Counted from the first letter of the stretch, positions 9,322 to 17,763 are shown. The stretch is DNA of 36,814 bases from JOPF133 sp052144935 (GCA_052144935.1 JBKQPR010000364.1:1-36814); one strand, 5' to 3'. Numbers and translations are program-made. The notes: generated by a model from the letters alone, not told the origin.

Positions 9322-9819
9322 CTACTCGGTGAAGACCTCGTCGCGGGTGAGTTCCAGGTGGGGATTTTCGGTTGCCAGGGTGGTATCCACCTCCGCCAGA
9401 CAGTTTTGGCGGAACGTGAACATCTGCTTCAAGCGGGGATCGATGAGCCAAATGTGCGGGGCGCCCTTGGCGGCGTATTCCTTGAGCTTTTCGATGACGG
9501 CGCTCATGCGGTCGTCTTCGGAAAGGATCTCGATAGCAATGAAGGGGGCATCGAGCAGGTATTTCGTGGCAGGCCATGCCAACAGCACGGACACGCCGGG
9601 CAGGCGATAGCGGGTGTCCCTGGTTTGGGAGCGCAGTTCGGGAAGCGCGTAAACGTTGGGGTACTTGCGACTGAACGCGATGATGATGTTCCTTTGGATA
9701 AGACTATGCAGCAGGTCTCCCACGTTCCGCTCCACGAGAACGCCATCCACGTATTCCACATCCGGATCGTAGGAGGTGTTCAGGTATTCTTCGACCGAGA
9801 CCAGCGTCCCGACAGGCAT
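9322..9819 (-). CDS. Uma2-family (DUF820) nuclease-fold protein, catalytic Asp replaced
   Basis: 165 residues with the Uma2 PD-(D/E)xK fold pattern: start VEEYLN, VEYVDGVLVERNVG (22-34), RYRLPGVSVLL (70-80), FIAIEILSEDD (93-103), KLKEYAAKGAPHIWLIDP (111-128). In the family the third motif reads PDV, and its Asp is the metal ligand; here it is PGV (Gly75). Glu97 and Lys111 or Lys113 are kept. The protein may therefore be catalytically dead or use another ligand. Uma2 proteins are expanded in acidobacteria and cyanobacteria and their role is unclear. It lies 12 bp from the gyrB stop on the same strand, so it probably shares the gyrB transcript. Confidence 0.8.
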   Translation of the reverse strand: MPVGTLVSVEEYLNTSYDPDVEYVDGVLVERNVGDLLHSLIQRNIIIAFSRKYPNVYALPELRSQTRDTRYRLPGVSVLLAWPATKYLLDAPFIAIEILSEDDRMSAVIEKLKEYAAKGAPHIWLIDPRLKQMFTFRQNCLAEVDTTLATENPHLELTRDEVFTE

Positions 9820-9831
9820 GCTCTTACTCTA

Positions 9832-12423
9832 CTACACGTCCAGGTTCTTTACGTCCAAGGCGTTTTCTTCGATGAACTTCCGCCGGCTTTCCACGTCCTC
9901 GCCCATCAGGGTGGAGAAGATCTCTTCGCTCTCGACGGCGTCTTCCAGGCGCACCTGGAGGAGGGTGCGCTTCTCGGGGTTCATGGTGGTCTCGGCGAGT
10001 TGCTCGGCGTTCATTTCGCCGAGGCCCTTGTAGCGCTGCACGGTGCAGTCCTTCTTGCCTTCGTTCTTGACGTACTCGAGCAACGCGCTCCAGTTGGGCA
10101 GGGACTCGGTGCGGTCGCCCTTGGCCACTACGAAGGGCGGATCGTTGAAGCGGGCAATGATGCGGGAAAGGGCGCGGAAGCGGCGGTACTCGGGCTGCGC
10201 GGCCAGGGCCAGGCCGACCGAGCGCTCGGCGTTGGTCTGGTCGTGGAAGATGACGGCGTAGGAGGAGTGCTCCTCGTCGCGGCGCATCTCGGGCTTCAAG
10301 CCGAGCGACACCAGGGCGTCGAGGACCGGCTTTAGATTGGCCTCTTCCTGGAACTCGGGTTTGTGGTCCAACCGCAGATCGACGCTGGCCAGCACCTCGA
10401 CCACGCGGGCGTCGCGCAGGCGGCGCTCCACCTTGTGGAACATCTGCTCGTACTCGTCCAGGTTGAGCAGGAAGGCGCGCAGCTCGGTGCCCTCAAGGGC
10501 GGGGGCGGGGCGGTCCGCTCCCTCACGGTCGCGGCTCGGTTGCGCTGCGTCGCGGCCCGGCGGCGGCGCACCGTTGACGGGGCCTGCGGGCGGCATTTCG
10601 GACGGCGGCGCTTCGGGCGGCGGCTGGGGCGGCATCCGGGGCGCCGCGGAGGGCCTCCCGTGGATTTCCAGGCGCAGGCTCTCGGTGGCGCGGCGCATGA
10701 TTTCCTTGGTGAATTCCTTTTCGTCCTTGATGTACTTTTCGCTCTTGCCCTTCTTGATGCGGTAAAGAGGCGGCTGGGCGATGTACACGCGCTCGCGCAG
10801 GATCAGCTCGTGCATGTGGCGAAAGAAGAAGGTGAGGAGGAGGGTGCGGATGTGGGCGCCATCCACATCGGCATCGGTCATGATGATGATCTTGCCGTAA
10901 CGGAGCTTGGTGACGTCGAAATCGTCCTTGCCGATGCCGGTGCCGAGGGCGGTGATCATGTACCGGATTTCCTCGTGGCCGAGCATCTTGTCGTAGCGGG
11001 CTTTTTCGACGTTGAGGATCTTGCCTTTGAGGGGGAGGATGGCCTGGAAGCGGCGGTCGCGGCCCTGCTTGGCGGTTCCGCCGGCGGATTCGCCCTCGAC
11101 CAGGAACAGCTCGCAGCGCTCGGGGTCGCGCTCCTGGCAATCGGCCAGCTTGTGAGGCATGCCGCCGGATTCCAGGGCGCCCTTGCGGCGGGTAAGGTCG
11201 CGCGCCTTGCGGGCGGCCTCGCGGGCGCGGTTGGCCTCGATGGCCTTGCCAACGATCTTCTTGCCGATGGCGGCGTTCTTATCGAAATACTCGCCCAGCT
11301 TCTCGTTTACGAACTGGGTCACGGGGCCGGCGATATCGCTGTTCAGCTTGCCCTTGGTCTGGCCCTCGAACTGGGGCTGCGGAACCTTCACGCTGATGAC
11401 GGCGGTGAGGCCCTCGCGCACGTCGTCGCCGGAGAGATTCTCCTTGATGTCCTTGAACAGGCCCTGCGCCTGCCCGAAGGCGTTGATGGTGCGGGTGAGG
11501 GCGGAGTAGAAGCCCTTGAGGTGGCTGCCGCCATCCACGGTGTTGATGTTGTTGGCGAAGCTGAGGATGGTTTCCGAGTAGGCGTCGTTGTACTGAAGGG
11601 CCACTTCCATGCCGAGGGTGCCGTTGGGCAATTCGCGCTCGGCCTCGAAGTAGATGGGCTTTTCGTGCAGTACCTGCTTGCCTTTGTTGAGATGGCGGAT
11701 GAATTCGGCGATGCCGCCGCTGTAGAGGAACTCGCTGGTCTTGATGGGGTCGACGCGCTCGTCGGCGAGGGTGATTTTGAGGCCCTTGTTGAGGAAGGCC
11801 AACTGGCGGAGACGGGTGGCCAGGGTGTCGTAGTTGAACACCGTCATTTCCATGATGGTGGCGTCGGGCTTGAAGGTGACGCGCGTGCCGGTTTTGCGGC
11901 CTGCCTTGCCGGCTTTGGCAAGGGGCGCCTTGGGCTGGCCGCAGGCGTATTCCTGCTGCCAGGTGTAGCCGTCACGCCAGATCTCCAGCTCCAGACGCTC
12001 CGAGAGGGCGTTGACACAGCTCACGCCGACGCCGTGGAGGCCGCCCGAAACCTTGTAGCTTTTGGAATCGAATTTGCCGCCGGCATGCAGCTTGGTCATG
12101 ACCACCTGCGCGGCCGACACGCCTTCCTCTTCGTGCAGATCGACGGGGATGCCGCGGCCGTTGTCGATCACCGTGACGGAGTTGTCGTCGTGGATGGTGA
12201 CGGAGACTTCGGTGGCGAAGCCGGCCAGGGCTTCATCCACGGAATTATCGACTACTTCGTAGACCAGGTGATGCAAGCCAAGCTCACCGGTGGAACCGAT
12301 GTACATGGCGGGACGCAGGCGGACCGCTTCCAAACCTTCCAGCACTTTGATACTCGTGGAATCGTAGACCGAAGGCGAACCGGGATTGACTTCGTTTGGC
12401 ATGTTTTCTTCAATACGCATCAA
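9832..12423 (-). CDS. gyrB: DNA gyrase subunit B
   Basis: The ATPase and TOPRIM subunit of DNA gyrase, which introduces negative supercoils. GHKL motifs are present: EVVDNSVDEALAG (56-68), DNGRGIPVD (87-95), GLHGVGVSCVNAL (128-140). TOPRIM motifs are EGESAGGTAKQGR (443-455) and TDADVDGAHIRTLLL (516-530). The C-terminus has QRYKGLGEMNAEQLAETTMNP. At 863 residues it is longer than the usual 800-840, because residues 590-643 form a Pro-rich, low-complexity insert (see repeat at 10515). The start is uncertain: TTG at 12423, ATG at 12420 in a TGATG overlap with the dnaN stop, or ATG at 12402. The overlap indicates co-transcription of dnaN and gyrB. Confidence 0.97.
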   Translation of the reverse strand: MMRIEENMPNEVNPGSPSVYDSTSIKVLEGLEAVRLRPAMYIGSTGELGLHHLVYEVVDNSVDEALAGFATEVSVTIHDDNSVTVIDNGRGIPVDLHEEEGVSAAQVVMTKLHAGGKFDSKSYKVSGGLHGVGVSCVNALSERLELEIWRDGYTWQQEYACGQPKAPLAKAGKAGRKTGTRVTFKPDATIMEMTVFNYDTLATRLRQLAFLNKGLKITLADERVDPIKTSEFLYSGGIAEFIRHLNKGKQVLHEKPIYFEAERELPNGTLGMEVALQYNDAYSETILSFANNINTVDGGSHLKGFYSALTRTINAFGQAQGLFKDIKENLSGDDVREGLTAVISVKVPQPQFEGQTKGKLNSDIAGPVTQFVNEKLGEYFDKNAAIGKKIVGKAIEANRAREAARKARDLTRRKGALESGGMPHKLADCQERDPERCELFLVEGESAGGTAKQGRDRRFQAILPLKGKILNVEKARYDKMLGHEEIRYMITALGTGIGKDDFDVTKLRYGKIIIMTDADVDGAHIRTLLLTFFFRHMHELILRERVYIAQPPLYRIKKGKSEKYIKDEKEFTKEIMRRATESLRLEIHGRPSAAPRMPPQPPPEAPPSEMPPAGPVNGAPPPGRDAAQPSRDREGADRPAPALEGTELRAFLLNLDEYEQMFHKVERRLRDARVVEVLASVDLRLDHKPEFQEEANLKPVLDALVSLGLKPEMRRDEEHSSYAVIFHDQTNAERSVGLALAAQPEYRRFRALSRIIARFNDPPFVVAKGDRTESLPNWSALLEYVKNEGKKDCTVQRYKGLGEMNAEQLAETTMNPEKRTLLQVRLEDAVESEEIFSTLMGEDVESRRKFIEENALDVKNLDV
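10515..10534. repeat. REP-like imperfect palindrome inside gyrB
   Basis: The 20-bp imperfect palindrome CCGC-tc-CC-tcac-GG-tc-GCGG lies inside the Pro-rich insert of GyrB and encodes SRDREGA on the minus strand. I recall the motif around gccgcgaccgtgagggagcg as a dispersed repeat in acidobacterial and planctomycete genomes, also found as SRDREGA peptides in proteins. I see no second copy in this window. Confidence 0.4.
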
Positions 12424-13538
12424 ATTCTCATGGGCATGACAACATAGCGGTACTGATCCGGTATGTTATCGCCCGAGGGCCGCATCTCGCCGGCGCTTTT
12501 CTGGTCCTTGAGTTCGAAGGCCATGCGGTCTTGCGGGATGGCGCGGAGGAAATCGAGGAGGTACTGCGCGTTGAAGCCGATTTCAAGATCCGGACCCTGG
12601 TATTCGCTGGTGACGCTTTCCTCGCTATCGCCGCTCTCGACGGAGGAGGAAAAGATCTTGACTTCGCCAGTCAAGAACTGCACGCGGATGGCGCGCGAGC
12701 GTTCGTCAGCGAATTGCGCAACCCGCTCGATGGCGGACTTAATTTCCTCCTTTTGCAGCTTGGCGACGTGGATATGGTCCTTGGGGAGGACGCGTTCGTA
12801 ATCGGGAAAATTGCCGGTGAGCTTGCGGGTAATCAGCAGGCGCGGGCCAACCTGGAAGAAGAGGTGGTTGTCGTCGCCGGCGAAGACGCCGCGGGTATCG
12901 GTCTCGGCCAAGTCGGCCAGCTTGACGATTTCGAGCATGGCTTTCTTGGGAATGAGGGCGCGGAACTGTTGTGAGATCTCACCTATGTCGCCCGGGGCTG
13001 CCTGCACGTAGGCGAGGCGATGGCCGTCCGTGGCGACCATGGTAAGCCCATCGGGACGCATCACCAGGAGGGCCCCGTTGAGAGTGAAACGCGACTCCTC
13101 CATGGAGATGGCGAAGGAGGTGCGCGAGATCATGGAGGCCAGGATCTTGATGGGCAGAGAGGCGATCGGATCGGGCATTTGAGGCAGCTCGGGGAAGCTT
13201 TCGCGCGACATCCCGGCGATGCGCGTGCGGGAGCGGCCGCAAACGATGGAGGCCCAGTGGTTTTCGAGGAACTTCATTTGGACATCGCCCTCGGGCAGGA
13301 GGCGCACGTACTCGAGCAACTTGCGAGCTGGGATGGTGCCGGCGCCATCTTTTTTCACGCGCGCGGGGCAGGTACAGCGGATGCCCAGCTCCAAGTCGGT
13401 GGCGGTGAGGGTGACGTGGTCGCCGGAAGCCTCCAGCAAGACGTTGGACAGGATCGGAATGGTGGTCTTTTTTTCCACCACGCCCTGCGAAAGACTCAGT
13501 TCTCGAACCAGATCGGACTTACTGACAGTGAATTCCAT
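12420..13538 (-). CDS. dnaN: DNA polymerase III beta subunit (sliding clamp)
   Basis: 372 residues, the normal clamp length. The N-terminus MEFTVSKSDLVRELSLSQGV, the TTIPILSNVLLEA motif (25-37), TATDLELGIR (45-54), ATDGHRLA in the middle domain and the C-terminal YVVMPMRI ending are characteristic of three-domain beta clamps that tether polymerase III to DNA. An AGGAG lies upstream of the ATG at 13538. The gene sits downstream of dnaA and its stop overlaps the gyrB start, the classic origin-proximal order dnaA-dnaN-gyrB, here without recF in between. Confidence 0.98.
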   Translation of the reverse strand: MEFTVSKSDLVRELSLSQGVVEKKTTIPILSNVLLEASGDHVTLTATDLELGIRCTCPARVKKDGAGTIPARKLLEYVRLLPEGDVQMKFLENHWASIVCGRSRTRIAGMSRESFPELPQMPDPIASLPIKILASMISRTSFAISMEESRFTLNGALLVMRPDGLTMVATDGHRLAYVQAAPGDIGEISQQFRALIPKKAMLEIVKLADLAETDTRGVFAGDDNHLFFQVGPRLLITRKLTGNFPDYERVLPKDHIHVAKLQKEEIKSAIERVAQFADERSRAIRVQFLTGEVKIFSSSVESGDSEESVTSEYQGPDLEIGFNAQYLLDFLRAIPQDRMAFELKDQKSAGEMRPSGDNIPDQYRYVVMPMRI

Positions 13539-13773
13539 AGGGGCGCGGCTCCTATTCTCTTCAGGCTTTATAAATGAGTACTTTTAAGAACCGTAATCAT
13601 CGGGCCTGTGCAAATGTTGAAGGCTATCTAAATTATACTAAACTCAACTACTTTTGACTACAGGAAGTTGCGGAAACCGCGGTGCGCCGGGAAGCAAAAA
13701 CAGAGGGTGTAACGGTTTTTACACAGTTTCCGCAAGAGGTTTTTTAGCGGCATTGTTGAAAAGGCCGATAAGT
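13539..13773. other. dnaA-dnaN intergenic region, candidate part of oriC
   Basis: 235 bp, markedly AT-richer than its surroundings (for example ctttataaatgagtac and ctaaattatactaaactc). One exact match to the DnaA-box consensus TTWTNCACA is present: ttttacaca at 13717-13725. A one-mismatch reverse match, tgtgcaaat, lies at 13607-13615. AT-rich DNA plus boxes between dnaA and dnaN is the arrangement of the unwinding part of bipartite origins such as that of Bacillus. The dnaN promoter must also be here (minus strand). Confidence 0.45.
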
Positions 13774-15141
13774 TCATTGCAATGAGTCCATTAGACTGTG
13801 GAGGAGCCTGTTTAATTCCGGATCATGATGACGGTCTTTCTCGATTTTGTTTACGGAGTGCATGACGGTGGTGTGGTGCTTGCCGCCGAAGGCGCGTCCG
13901 ATTTCGGGAAGGGATGCGTCGGTCAGTTCCTTGACCAGGTACATGGCCACCTGGCGAGGGTACACTACCTTCTTGGTGTTGCTCTTTTCCTTAAGCTGGG
14001 ATTGCTTGATGCCCATGCGCTCGGCGACGGCCTTCTGCACGGAATCGATGGAGATCTTGCGGTCCTGCACATGCACCAGGTGTTTGAGGATCTGCTGTGC
14101 CATGCCCAGATGGATGGGGGCCCCGGTGAGTGAGGAATAAGCCACCAGCTTGATCAGGGCGCCCTCCAACTCGCGGACGTTGGACTTGGTTTTGGAGGCG
14201 ATGAATGCGCGCACGTCATCGGGGAGCGAGACGCCTTCAGCTTCGGCCTTCTTGTCGAGGATGGCCATCTTGGTTTCCAGGTCGGGGGGCTGGATGTCGG
14301 CCAGCAGACCCCATTCGAAGCGCGAGCGGAGGCGTTCCACCAAGCCGGGAATCTCCTTGGGATGGGCATCGGAAGAGACTACGATCTGCTTCTGATGGTC
14401 GTGCAACTCATTGAAAGTATGGAAGAACTCTTCCTGGGTGCGTTCCTTGTTGCCGAGCAATTGGATGTCGTCGATGAGAAGCACGTCGGCAGCCCGGTAG
14501 CGCTGGTGAAACTGGGGCATGCGCTCGGTACGGATGCAGGAGATCATCTCGTTCATGAACTTCTCGCTCGAGGTGTAGACGATCCGCAGGGTAGTGTACT
14601 TATCCATCAACTCGCGGCCGATGGCATGCATGAGGTGGGTTTTGCCCATGCCCACGCCGCCATAGAGGAACAGGGGGTTGTAGCTGCGGGCGGGATGGTC
14701 GGCGACGGAGCGGGCGGCGGCGTGCGCGAAGCGGTTGCAAGAACCGACAACGAAGCTCGCGAAACTGAACTTGGGATTGAGGGCACTGGAAGGAGACTCC
14801 AGCTCGGGACCGGGGGGCATCCCGGCGGGCCCAGCAGGCCCCGAAGGCGTCCCCGAGGGCACCACCGGCTCCAGGGCGGCGTGGGAGCGGTTGAAGGTTC
14901 CGCGAGGTGGTTCGGCCTGGTAACAGACGCGCTGGACGGGCAGGCGCAGGTCGCGCAGGGCTTCCCCGACGGGGGTAGCCAATTCGGCTTCCAGCCAGGA
15001 ACTGGTTTCCCGGTCGGGCACCAAGACATACAAGACGCCGTTTTCCAGGCCAAGGAAAGAGGTGCTGGTCAACCAGTTTTCAAAGGCTTCCTGGCTCAGT
15101 TTGAGCCGCAGGTAATTCAAGATTTGATCCCAAATGTTCAT
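13774..15141 (-). CDS. dnaA: Chromosomal replication initiator DnaA
   Basis: 455 residues from the ATG at 15141 (MNIWDQILNYLRLKL), which is the family's usual N-terminus; the open frame continues upstream but without homology. Domain I ends near residue 85. Domain II is a short Pro/Gly-rich linker. The AAA+ domain III has Walker A GGVGMGKTH, Walker B VLLIDDIQLL and the sensor region around VSSDAHPKEIPGL. Domain IV carries the box-binding signature GRAFGGKHHTTVMHSVNKI. The protein binds DnaA boxes and opens oriC. It is intact and of normal length. Confidence 0.98.
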   Translation of the reverse strand: MNIWDQILNYLRLKLSQEAFENWLTSTSFLGLENGVLYVLVPDRETSSWLEAELATPVGEALRDLRLPVQRVCYQAEPPRGTFNRSHAALEPVVPSGTPSGPAGPAGMPPGPELESPSSALNPKFSFASFVVGSCNRFAHAAARSVADHPARSYNPLFLYGGVGMGKTHLMHAIGRELMDKYTTLRIVYTSSEKFMNEMISCIRTERMPQFHQRYRAADVLLIDDIQLLGNKERTQEEFFHTFNELHDHQKQIVVSSDAHPKEIPGLVERLRSRFEWGLLADIQPPDLETKMAILDKKAEAEGVSLPDDVRAFIASKTKSNVRELEGALIKLVAYSSLTGAPIHLGMAQQILKHLVHVQDRKISIDSVQKAVAERMGIKQSQLKEKSNTKKVVYPRQVAMYLVKELTDASLPEIGRAFGGKHHTTVMHSVNKIEKDRHHDPELNRLLHSLMDSLQ

Positions 15142-15406
15142 AAGCTGCACACACTTAGAGCCACTGCTTTTCCATAGTGAAATCCACAGGTCTGTGGGAT
15201 TCAACGCTGCTCGGATCGGCGGAGTAGCAAACCGCGATCTGGGATCGACCGCCAATCGGTTACCGGGGCATCCGTCCGGTCAACCGAAATGTAGCATAGC
15301 ACAAGGAAGTGCGATTCTCTCAACAATATAAATGGTGTGTTTTCAATGCCATTGCCTGAACGTTTGACAGCGGGAATGTTCTGAAGGACAATGGGATTTC
15401 CCACGG
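15142..15406. other. dnaA upstream region, candidate oriC part
   Basis: 265 bp between divergent dnaA and tRNA-Gly. It contains a near-palindrome, aatccacag-gt-ctgtgggatt (15181-15201), whose arms each resemble a degenerate DnaA box (tccaca), and an AT-rich patch around 15325-15350 (caacaatataaatggtg). The dnaA promoter should lie here. The window's genes switch from mainly minus to mainly plus at this place. Confidence 0.4.
15364..15392 (+). promoter_or_regulatory. Sigma-70-type promoter of tRNA-Gly
   Basis: A perfect -35 TTGACA (15364-15369), 17-bp spacer, and -10 GACAAT (15387-15392, 4 of 6 consensus bases). The tRNA begins 14 bp downstream of the -10 box, a sensible distance for a short tRNA leader. 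Confidence 0.6.
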
Positions 15407-15482
15407 GCGGGAGTAACTCAGCTGGTAGAGTGCGACCTTGCCAAGGTCGATGTCGCGGGTTCGAATCCCGTCTCCCGCTCCA
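15407..15482 (+). tRNA. tRNA-Gly (GCC)
   Basis: A 76-nt cloverleaf. The acceptor arms GCGGGAG (15407-15413) and CTCCCGC (15472-15478) pair, followed by discriminator T and an encoded CCA. The anticodon stem is CGACC/GGTCG with loop TTGCCAA, giving anticodon GCC at 15440-15442. The T arm contains GGTTCGAATCC. The D arm is ACTCAGCTGGTAGAGT. All features are canonical. Confidence 0.98.
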
Positions 15483-15504
15483 GAAATTGCCACCTCCGAC
15501 TGCC

Positions 15505-16122
15505 ATGAAGAATATCCTGCTTTTTCTAAGCTTTGCATTTGCGGCCTGCGCTCAAGATTATAAGCTGGAACCGCTTACCGGCGCTCCCGAGGGGTTGCCC
15601 GCGGCTTACGCCTCGCTGCTGGCTCCGCAGGGATACCGGGTGACGGGTCCCAAGGGGCCGTGGTGCGAAATTTGGTTCCGCAAGAGCATTCCCACGGGGG
15701 CCAAGCCGGCGGACGCGCAGATCGTGTTTCCGATCGCGCAAGGGACGCTGCTGGGGGTGATGCGATTCCCAGGGGGAGGGTCGGACCGCCGCGGCCAGTC
15801 GTTCAAAGCCGGCCTTTACACCATGCGCTACAGCAATTATCCGGTGGATGGGGCCCACCAGGGAGTGGCGCCGCAGCGGGACTTCGCCTTGCTGACGCCG
15901 ATCGCCAACGACACGGACCCCAACGCCGCGCCCGTGTTCGACAAGCTGGTGACCGCCAGCAAGACCACCGGGACGGCGCACGCCTGCGTCTTCTCGCTGG
16001 AGCAGCCGCCGGGGACCGGTTTCCCAGCGGTGGTGAAGGACGGGGACACGGACTGGGTGCTCGAGGTGAAGGTGGGGGATCAGGCGATCGGGCTGATTGT
16101 GGTGGGGACGGCAGGGGGGTAA
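15505..16122 (+). CDS. Secreted hypothetical protein
   Basis: 205 residues from the ATG at 15505; the open frame upstream runs through the tRNA and is not coding. A signal peptide is clear (MKNILLFLSFAFAACA, cleavage before QDYK). If the Cys at residue 15 were lipidated it could be a lipoprotein, but the lipobox FAAC is imperfect. The mature part contains AGLYTMRYSNYPVDGAHQGV and QRDFALLTPIANDTDPNA, patterns that I have seen in acidobacterial hypothetical proteins (DUF2911-like flavour), probably a beta-rich periplasmic protein. No function can be assigned. It starts 22 bp after the tRNA and may be transcribed from the same promoter. Confidence 0.75.
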   Translation: MKNILLFLSFAFAACAQDYKLEPLTGAPEGLPAAYASLLAPQGYRVTGPKGPWCEIWFRKSIPTGAKPADAQIVFPIAQGTLLGVMRFPGGGSDRRGQSFKAGLYTMRYSNYPVDGAHQGVAPQRDFALLTPIANDTDPNAAPVFDKLVTASKTTGTAHACVFSLEQPPGTGFPAVVKDGDTDWVLEVKVGDQAIGLIVVGTAGG

Positions 16123-16252
16123 GCGGGCGGCCAGGAGAACGCTTGACGCGGAGACCGCAGAGCAAGCAGGCCGGGCGGAAGTGCTTCACCAGGGAAGGCT
16201 CGGAGCGTGGAGAAGAAGCCCAGTACGTGTGTCTGGGGAGCTATGATCGGAC

Positions 16253-16945
16253 TTGGATCCAGACACAGCCATCGGCGGACCGCACGACCATTTCCCTTCC
16301 ACCCAGCGTTGGCTGCCGGATGCGGCGGCCGGATTGCCGAACGAGGCCCTGGAGCACGTGGCGGCACTGTACTGGAAGCCGGTCTACCGGTTCATCCGCC
16401 TGAAATTCCACAAAGACAACGAGGACGCCAAGGATTTGACGCAAGGCTTCTTCGCCAGCGCGCTGGAACGGGATTTCCTGGCGCGCTTCGACCCTCGAAA
16501 GGCCGCCTTCCGGACCTATCTCCGCATGGCCGTGGAGCGGTTCGCCGCCAATGCGCACGCCGCCGGGAAGCGGCAGAAACGGGGCGGAGACGTAGAGTTC
16601 GAGCCGATCGGGGAAGAGGCGGCAGCCACGGAATCGCCGGAAGAGGCGTTTGATCGGGAATCGCGCCGCCAGCTCTTCGCCCTGGCTTTGGATGACCTGC
16701 GCGCACTGTGCGACTCGGCCGGCAAGCAGCTCCAGTGGCGGGTATTCGAGGCCTACGACCTGGAGGCGGGCGACCGCTCTTCCTACGCCGCGCTGGCCGG
16801 GCGGTTCCGCATCGCGGAGACCAGCGTCACCAACTACCTGGCCTGGGCGCGCCGCACGCTGCGCGCGCTGGTGACGGAACGGATGCGCGGCGTGACCTCG
16901 GGCCAAGGCGAGTTGCGCGAGGAGATGCGCCGCATATGGATCTGA
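16253..16945 (+). CDS. ECF-like RNA polymerase sigma factor
   Basis: 230 residues. HFPSTQRWLPDAAAG near the N-terminus is the entry motif of the sigma-70/ECF subgroup that accompanies Ser/Thr kinases in planctomycetes and acidobacteria. Region 2 is ALYWKPVYRFIRLKFHKDNE, then DAKDLTQGFFASALER (about 60-75). Region 4 is YAALAGRFRIAETSVTNYLA, the helix-turn-helix for the -35 box. The start is a TTG at 16253 with GGGGAG 12 bp upstream; no in-frame ATG fits. Its 3' end overlaps the next kinase gene by 10 bp, so kinase and sigma factor are co-expressed, and phosphorylation control of the sigma factor is a plausible inference. Confidence 0.85.
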   Translation: MDPDTAIGGPHDHFPSTQRWLPDAAAGLPNEALEHVAALYWKPVYRFIRLKFHKDNEDAKDLTQGFFASALERDFLARFDPRKAAFRTYLRMAVERFAANAHAAGKRQKRGGDVEFEPIGEEAAATESPEEAFDRESRRQLFALALDDLRALCDSAGKQLQWRVFEAYDLEAGDRSSYAALAGRFRIAETSVTNYLAWARRTLRALVTERMRGVTSGQGELREEMRRIWI

Positions 16946-17763
16946 GCGATTCCGTGCTGGACCATCTGCGCCACGTGGCTGGGCTGCCCGACCTGAGCGC
17001 GACGCGCTACGACCTGGAAGGCGAGATCGGCCGCGGCGGGATGGGGGTGGTGTACCGGGCGCGCGACCGGCAGCTCGGCCGGCCGGTGGCTCTGAAGGTG
17101 CTGGACTCGGCGCTGGCGGGCGAGGCGCCGCTGATCGCGCGGCTGGAACATCCCGCCATCGTGCCGATCTACGAGGCCGGTACGCTGCCCGATGGACGCG
17201 CGTTCTACGCCATGAAGCTGGTGGCGGGGGCGCGGCTCGACCGGTATGTGGCGGAAGGGCCGTCGCTGGCCGAACGTTTGCGGGTGGTGCGCCGCGTGGG
17301 AGAGGCGCTGGCTTTCGCCCATTCGCGCGGCGCGATTCATCGCGACCTCAAACCGCAGAACGTGATGGTGGGCGAATTCGGGGAAGTCTACGTGATGGAT
17401 TGGGGTGTGGACGCGGTGGCGGGCACGCCGGCCTTTCGGGCGCCGGAGGCCAGCCTGGACCGGCGGTCGGATATCTATGCGTTGGGGGCCTTGCTGCGGT
17501 TCGCGCTGCCTGCGCCGCCGCCGCCGGCGCTGGACGCCATAGCCCGAAAGGCTATGCGGCCGGATGCGGCCGAGAGGTATCCGGACGTGGCCGCGCTGTT
17601 GGCCGATATCGAGCGCTTCGAAGAGGGGCTGGCGGTGGAGGCCTGGAGGGAGCCGCTGCCGCACAAGGTGCGGCGCTTCTGGTCGCGCAACGCGCTCCTG
17701 CTGTGGCTGCTGACGGCCTACGCGGCGGTGAGGTTTGGGTTGTTTTTCTGGGGACGCCGCTAA
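16936..17763 (+). CDS. Compact membrane-anchored Ser/Thr protein kinase
   Basis: 275 residues. Kinase motifs: glycine loop GRGGMGVVY (32-40), Lys54 in VALKVL, catalytic IHRDLKPQN (134-142), DWG in place of DFG (155-157), APE (169-171), and SDIYALG (178-184). A single C-terminal membrane helix is at 252-271 (NALLLWLLTAYAAVRFGLFF), so the kinase faces the cytoplasm. Two stretches are unusually short: the segment from DWG to APE spans only 17 residues (about 30 in PknB-like kinases), and the strand 3-helix C part is also reduced. All catalytic residues remain, so it may be active without activation-loop phosphorylation. The ATG at 16936 lies within the sigma-factor gene. Confidence 0.88.
   Translation: MDLSDSVLDHLRHVAGLPDLSATRYDLEGEIGRGGMGVVYRARDRQLGRPVALKVLDSALAGEAPLIARLEHPAIVPIYEAGTLPDGRAFYAMKLVAGARLDRYVAEGPSLAERLRVVRRVGEALAFAHSRGAIHRDLKPQNVMVGEFGEVYVMDWGVDAVAGTPAFRAPEASLDRRSDIYALGALLRFALPAPPPPALDAIARKAMRPDAAERYPDVAALLADIERFEEGLAVEAWREPLPHKVRRFWSRNALLLWLLTAYAAVRFGLFFWGRR

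Noticed and set aside
10363..12447. A 694-residue open frame opposite gyrB
   Set aside because: Repetitive Val/Leu/Ala/Asp composition and full overlap with gyrB; a shadow.
16142..16252. Sigma-70 promoter from TTGACG at 16142 or TATGAT at 16242 for the sigma-factor gene
   Set aside because: Neither hexamer has a partner at a sensible spacing.
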